Made by a program: the position numbers and the translations under genes
Shown here: positions 6,285 to 8,182 of the stretch, in pieces
Layout of the letters: each line of letters opens with the position of its first letter
How positions within the stretch are numbered: the stretch's first letter is position 1
The notes under the pieces: model-generated
The model's database searches: none
What the model saw: the letters and a program-made list of their open reading frames with translations, nothing else
What the model was told of the DNA's origin: nothing
Assembly: GCA_947177085.1 (NCBI GenBank)
Contig: CAMWTD010000092.1
Span: forward strand, 1 to 8,182
Length of the DNA: 8,182 nucleotides
Direction: 5' to 3'
Source of the DNA: an uncultured Desulfovibrio sp.
Lineage (GTDB): Bacteria > Desulfobacterota > Desulfovibrionia > Desulfovibrionales > Desulfovibrionaceae

Positions 6285-7328
6285 ATGGATCTCATGGCAG
6301 CACTGGAGGGCCTTGCGCCGGAACTGGAAAAGGGGCTCGCCAAGGCCGGGTCGCTGGATGCGCTGGAAGAGCTGCGCGTGGAGTTTCTTGGCCGCAAGGG
6401 CAGGCTCGCGCGCATCATGGGGGAACTGCCCGCCCTTGACCCGGCGGACCGCCCGGCCGCCGGACAGGCCGCCAACCGCGTCAAGGGCCGCCTGAGCGAG
6501 CTTTTTTCCGCGCGCAAGGCCGCCATCGAGGCCGGGCGCGAGGCCGCCGCGCTCGCACGCTTCGACGCCTCCATGCCGGGGCGCTCGTTCTGGCAGGGCT
6601 CGCTCCATCCCACCACTCTGGTCATGAACGAGGTTTGCGGCATCTTTCAGGGCCTCGGCTTCGACATCGCCTCCGGCCCGGAGGTGGAAATCGACCACTA
6701 CAATTTTGAAGCCCTGAACATGCCCCCCGAGCACCCGGCCCGCGACATGCAGGACACCCTGTATATCACCGGGACCGTGCTCATGCGCACGCACACCTCC
6801 CCGGTGCAGGTGCGCACCATGCTGGCCACGCGGCCGCCGCTCGCCGTGGTGGCCCCGGGCAAGGTCTACCGCCGTGATTCCGACCTCACCCATACGCCCA
6901 TGTTCCACCAGATCGAGGGCCTCATGGTGGGCGACGGCATCAGCATGGCGCATTTGCGCGGCATCCTCACGGCCTTTGTGCGCTCGGTCTTCGGCGCGGG
7001 CACGCGCGTGCGCTTCCGCCCGAGCTTCTTCCCCTTCACCGAGCCCTCGGCCGAGGTGGATATTTCCTGCTGCATCTGCGGGGGTTCGGGCCATGTGGGC
7101 GACGAACCCTGCCGCGTCTGCAAGGGCACGGGCTGGGTGGAGATTCTCGGCTGCGGCATGGTGGACCCGGCGGTGTTCGCCGCGGTGGACTACCCGCCCG
7201 AGGTGAGCGGCTTCGCCTTTGGCATGGGCGTGGAACGCATCGCCATGCTCAAGTACGGCATCGGCGATTTGCGCATGTTTTTTGAGAACGATGTGCGCTT
7301 CCTCGCCCAGTTCGGGCGCGGCGCATAG
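6285..7328 (+). CDS. pheS: Phenylalanyl-tRNA synthetase alpha subunit with zinc-ribbon-like insert
   Basis: This is the catalytic subunit of the alpha2-beta2 enzyme that charges tRNA-Phe in the cytoplasm. It has 347 residues, about 20 more than E. coli PheS. Residues 1-95 form the N-terminal coiled-coil that contacts tRNA. Motif 1 begins at HPTTLVMNEV (108-117), motif 2 is around GKVYRRDSD (192-200) and MFHQIEG (206-212), and motif 3 is GFAFGMGVERIAML (309-322). A311 is the pocket alanine matching E. coli A294. Between AEVDIS and WVEILGCGMV is an insert with C262-x-x-C265 and C276-x-x-C279, each followed by a G-rich turn, likely a zinc ribbon (inference). Similar CxxC inserts occur in PheS of other bacterial groups, to my knowledge. 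A weak site GGGGGA (6274-6279) lies 5 nt before the ATG. Confidence 0.97.
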   Translation: MDLMAALEGLAPELEKGLAKAGSLDALEELRVEFLGRKGRLARIMGELPALDPADRPAAGQAANRVKGRLSELFSARKAAIEAGREAAALARFDASMPGRSFWQGSLHPTTLVMNEVCGIFQGLGFDIASGPEVEIDHYNFEALNMPPEHPARDMQDTLYITGTVLMRTHTSPVQVRTMLATRPPLAVVAPGKVYRRDSDLTHTPMFHQIEGLMVGDGISMAHLRGILTAFVRSVFGAGTRVRFRPSFFPFTEPSAEVDISCCICGGSGHVGDEPCRVCKGTGWVEILGCGMVDPAVFAAVDYPPEVSGFAFGMGVERIAMLKYGIGDLRMFFENDVRFLAQFGRGA

Positions 7329-7332
7329 CCGG

Positions 7333-7707
7333 ATGATTCGCCGCGGCTCCCCGGCCCTGGCGCGTGCGCTGGCGGGCTGCCTTTTCTTCTGCGCGGTCAC
7401 GGCCCTATGGGCGTGCCCGGCCCTGGCGCGCTCGGCCCTGAGCCCGCGCCATTCGGGACTGGAGCCTCCGGGGGGGCCGCGCGCTTCGGACGTGATGCCC
7501 GGGGGCGCCCCCACGCGCACGGCCGAGGGCGGCATGGGCTATACAGACGCCTACGGCAATACGCTGGACGATGTGCCCCCGCCCGAAAAGGAGCCGCGCA
7601 AGCGTCCGCGCGCGGGCGCATATGGCGGCTACGGCGGCAAGGCCGAAGCGCGCCCCCTGCCCGACCCGGGGGCGCCCGACACGCCTCCGGTCTGGTCATT
7701 TAAATAA
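7333..7707 (+). CDS. Small secreted Pro/Gly-rich protein of unknown function
   Basis: I do not recognise this 124-residue protein. It has a clear export signal: R3/R4, a hydrophobic core about 12-27, and likely cleavage after ALA at 30-32. The mature part is about 92 residues, Pro/Gly-rich and probably disordered, with PPPEKEPRKRPR (basic), GAYGGYGG, and a C-terminal PPVWSFK. LAGC (13-16) looks like a lipobox, but an arginine breaks the stretch before it and the hydrophobic core continues after it, so a lipoprotein is less likely. The ATG is 4 nt after the pheS stop and has no good ribosome site of its own, which suggests translational coupling to pheS. Codon use resembles the neighbours. An envelope protein placed inside a tRNA synthetase operon is unexpected. 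I prefer a real gene to a chance reading frame because of the signal peptide and the tight spacing. Confidence 0.7.
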   Translation: MIRRGSPALARALAGCLFFCAVTALWACPALARSALSPRHSGLEPPGGPRASDVMPGGAPTRTAEGGMGYTDAYGNTLDDVPPPEKEPRKRPRAGAYGGYGGKAEARPLPDPGAPDTPPVWSFK

Positions 7708-7730
7708 CACGCCGTCACTCTCGCCCGGCT

Positions 7731-7751
7731 TGCGCCGCGCGGTGCGGCGCG
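7731..7751 (+). other. Stable hairpin upstream of pheT without T-run
   Basis: GCGCCGC (7732-7738) pairs perfectly with GCGGCGC (7744-7750) around GCGGT, with a flanking T-G pair. It lies in the 78-nt spacer between the small secreted protein gene and pheT, 23 nt before the pheT ribosome site. No T-run follows, so it could stabilise or separate mRNA segments rather than end transcription. Confidence 0.4.
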
Positions 7752-7785
7752 CCCCGATCATTCCCTTCCCGGCAAGGATGTGGCC

Positions 7786-8182
7786 ATGCTGCTCTCACTT
7801 TCCTGGCTCCGCGAATTTACCCCCTACGAAGGCACGGCCGAGGCGCTCGGCGACAGGCTGACCATGCTCGGCCTCGAACTCGAGGACATCGTCCGGCCTT
7901 TTGCCGACATCGCCGACATCCGCATCGGCAAGGTGACGCTCTGCGAGCCCCACCCCAATTCGGACCACCTCCACTGCTGCAAGGTGGACGTGGGGGGCGA
8001 CGAGATACTGGACATCGTCTGCGGCGCGCCCAATGTGGCCACAGGCCAGATCGTGCCCGTGGCCCTGGTGGGCACGCGCCTTCCGGACGGCACGGTCATC
8101 AAGAAGGCCAAGCTGCGGGGCCAGCCTTCCATGGGCATGATCTGCTCCGAGCGCGAGCTCGGCCTGAGCGACGCCCATGACG
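7786..8182 (+). CDS. pheT: Phenylalanyl-tRNA synthetase beta subunit (partial, N-terminal 132 residues)
   Basis: This is the larger subunit of phenylalanyl-tRNA synthetase, which binds tRNA-Phe and edits mischarged tyrosine. Only the N-terminus is in the window; the family is usually about 800 residues. It begins MLLSLSWLREF with the conserved WLRE (7-10), then TMLGLELED (26-34). The tRNA-binding (OB-fold, EMAP-like) domain from about 39 has HPNSDHL (56-62), DIVCGAPNV (76-84), AKLRG (108-112) and GMICSERELGLSD (117-129), all in family order. AAGGA (7774-7778) lies 7 nt before the ATG. The reading frame is open to the right edge. It is separated from pheS by the small secreted protein gene. 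Confidence 0.97.
   Translation, partial: MLLSLSWLREFTPYEGTAEALGDRLTMLGLELEDIVRPFADIADIRIGKVTLCEPHPNSDHLHCCKVDVGGDEILDIVCGAPNVATGQIVPVALVGTRLPDGTVIKKAKLRGQPSMGMICSERELGLSDAHD

Noticed and set aside
7333..7380. Lipoprotein signal in the small secreted protein (LAGC 13-16, or LWAC 25-28)
   Set aside because: Arg11 interrupts the stretch before LAGC and the hydrophobic core continues after it. LWAC has Trp at an unfavourable position. A standard Sec signal fits better.
6081..7535. 484-codon open frame on the minus strand opposite pheS
   Set aside because: It is a shadow of rplT and pheS codon bias, with no domain, ribosome site or sensible start.

Overview
The window is high-GC bacterial DNA, apparently chromosomal. 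The gene order thrS-infC-rpmI-rplT-pheS-(small ORF)-pheT, an L20 that begins MRVKRG instead of MARVKRG, and the overall protein style suggest a Desulfovibrio-like sulfate reducer (Desulfovibrionaceae). That assignment rests on recognition, not on a search. I see no mobile elements, CRISPR arrays or phage genes, and composition is uniform. This is mostly housekeeping sequence, and the points of interest are regulatory and structural details. I found no new multi-gene system.

Left part (1-2500, minus strand): three genes of a polar amino-acid-type ABC importer, transcribed leftwards in the order permease A (2500-1562), periplasmic binding protein (1528-662), permease B (from 665, running off the left edge). 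They are packed tightly (33 nt gap, then an ATGA stop/start overlap). An ATPase gene is expected just outside the window. The operon promoter lies so close to the first ATG that the mRNA looks leaderless. The binding protein seems to lack the aspartate that normally holds the substrate amino group.

Middle (2501-2909): a divergent intergenic region. It has the leftward promoter, a strong rightward promoter with an A-rich upstream element and GC-rich discriminator, a tRNA-Val(GAC) gene with encoded CCA, and a thrS leader containing a near-ideal intrinsic terminator plus other hairpins.

Right part (2910-8182, plus strand): a translation cluster. It encodes threonyl-tRNA synthetase, initiation factor IF3, ribosomal proteins L35 and L20, the phenylalanyl-tRNA synthetase alpha chain, a small secreted protein of unknown role, and the N-terminal part of the phenylalanyl-tRNA synthetase beta chain (cut by the right edge). 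IF3 appears to start at a rare AUA codon inside the end of thrS, which would fit IF3's known self-control through poor start codons. A terminator-like hairpin separates infC from rpmI, and a long, GC-rich structured spacer separates rpmI from rplT. Both are candidates for L20/IF3-level control. PheS carries an inserted four-cysteine, zinc-ribbon-like module.
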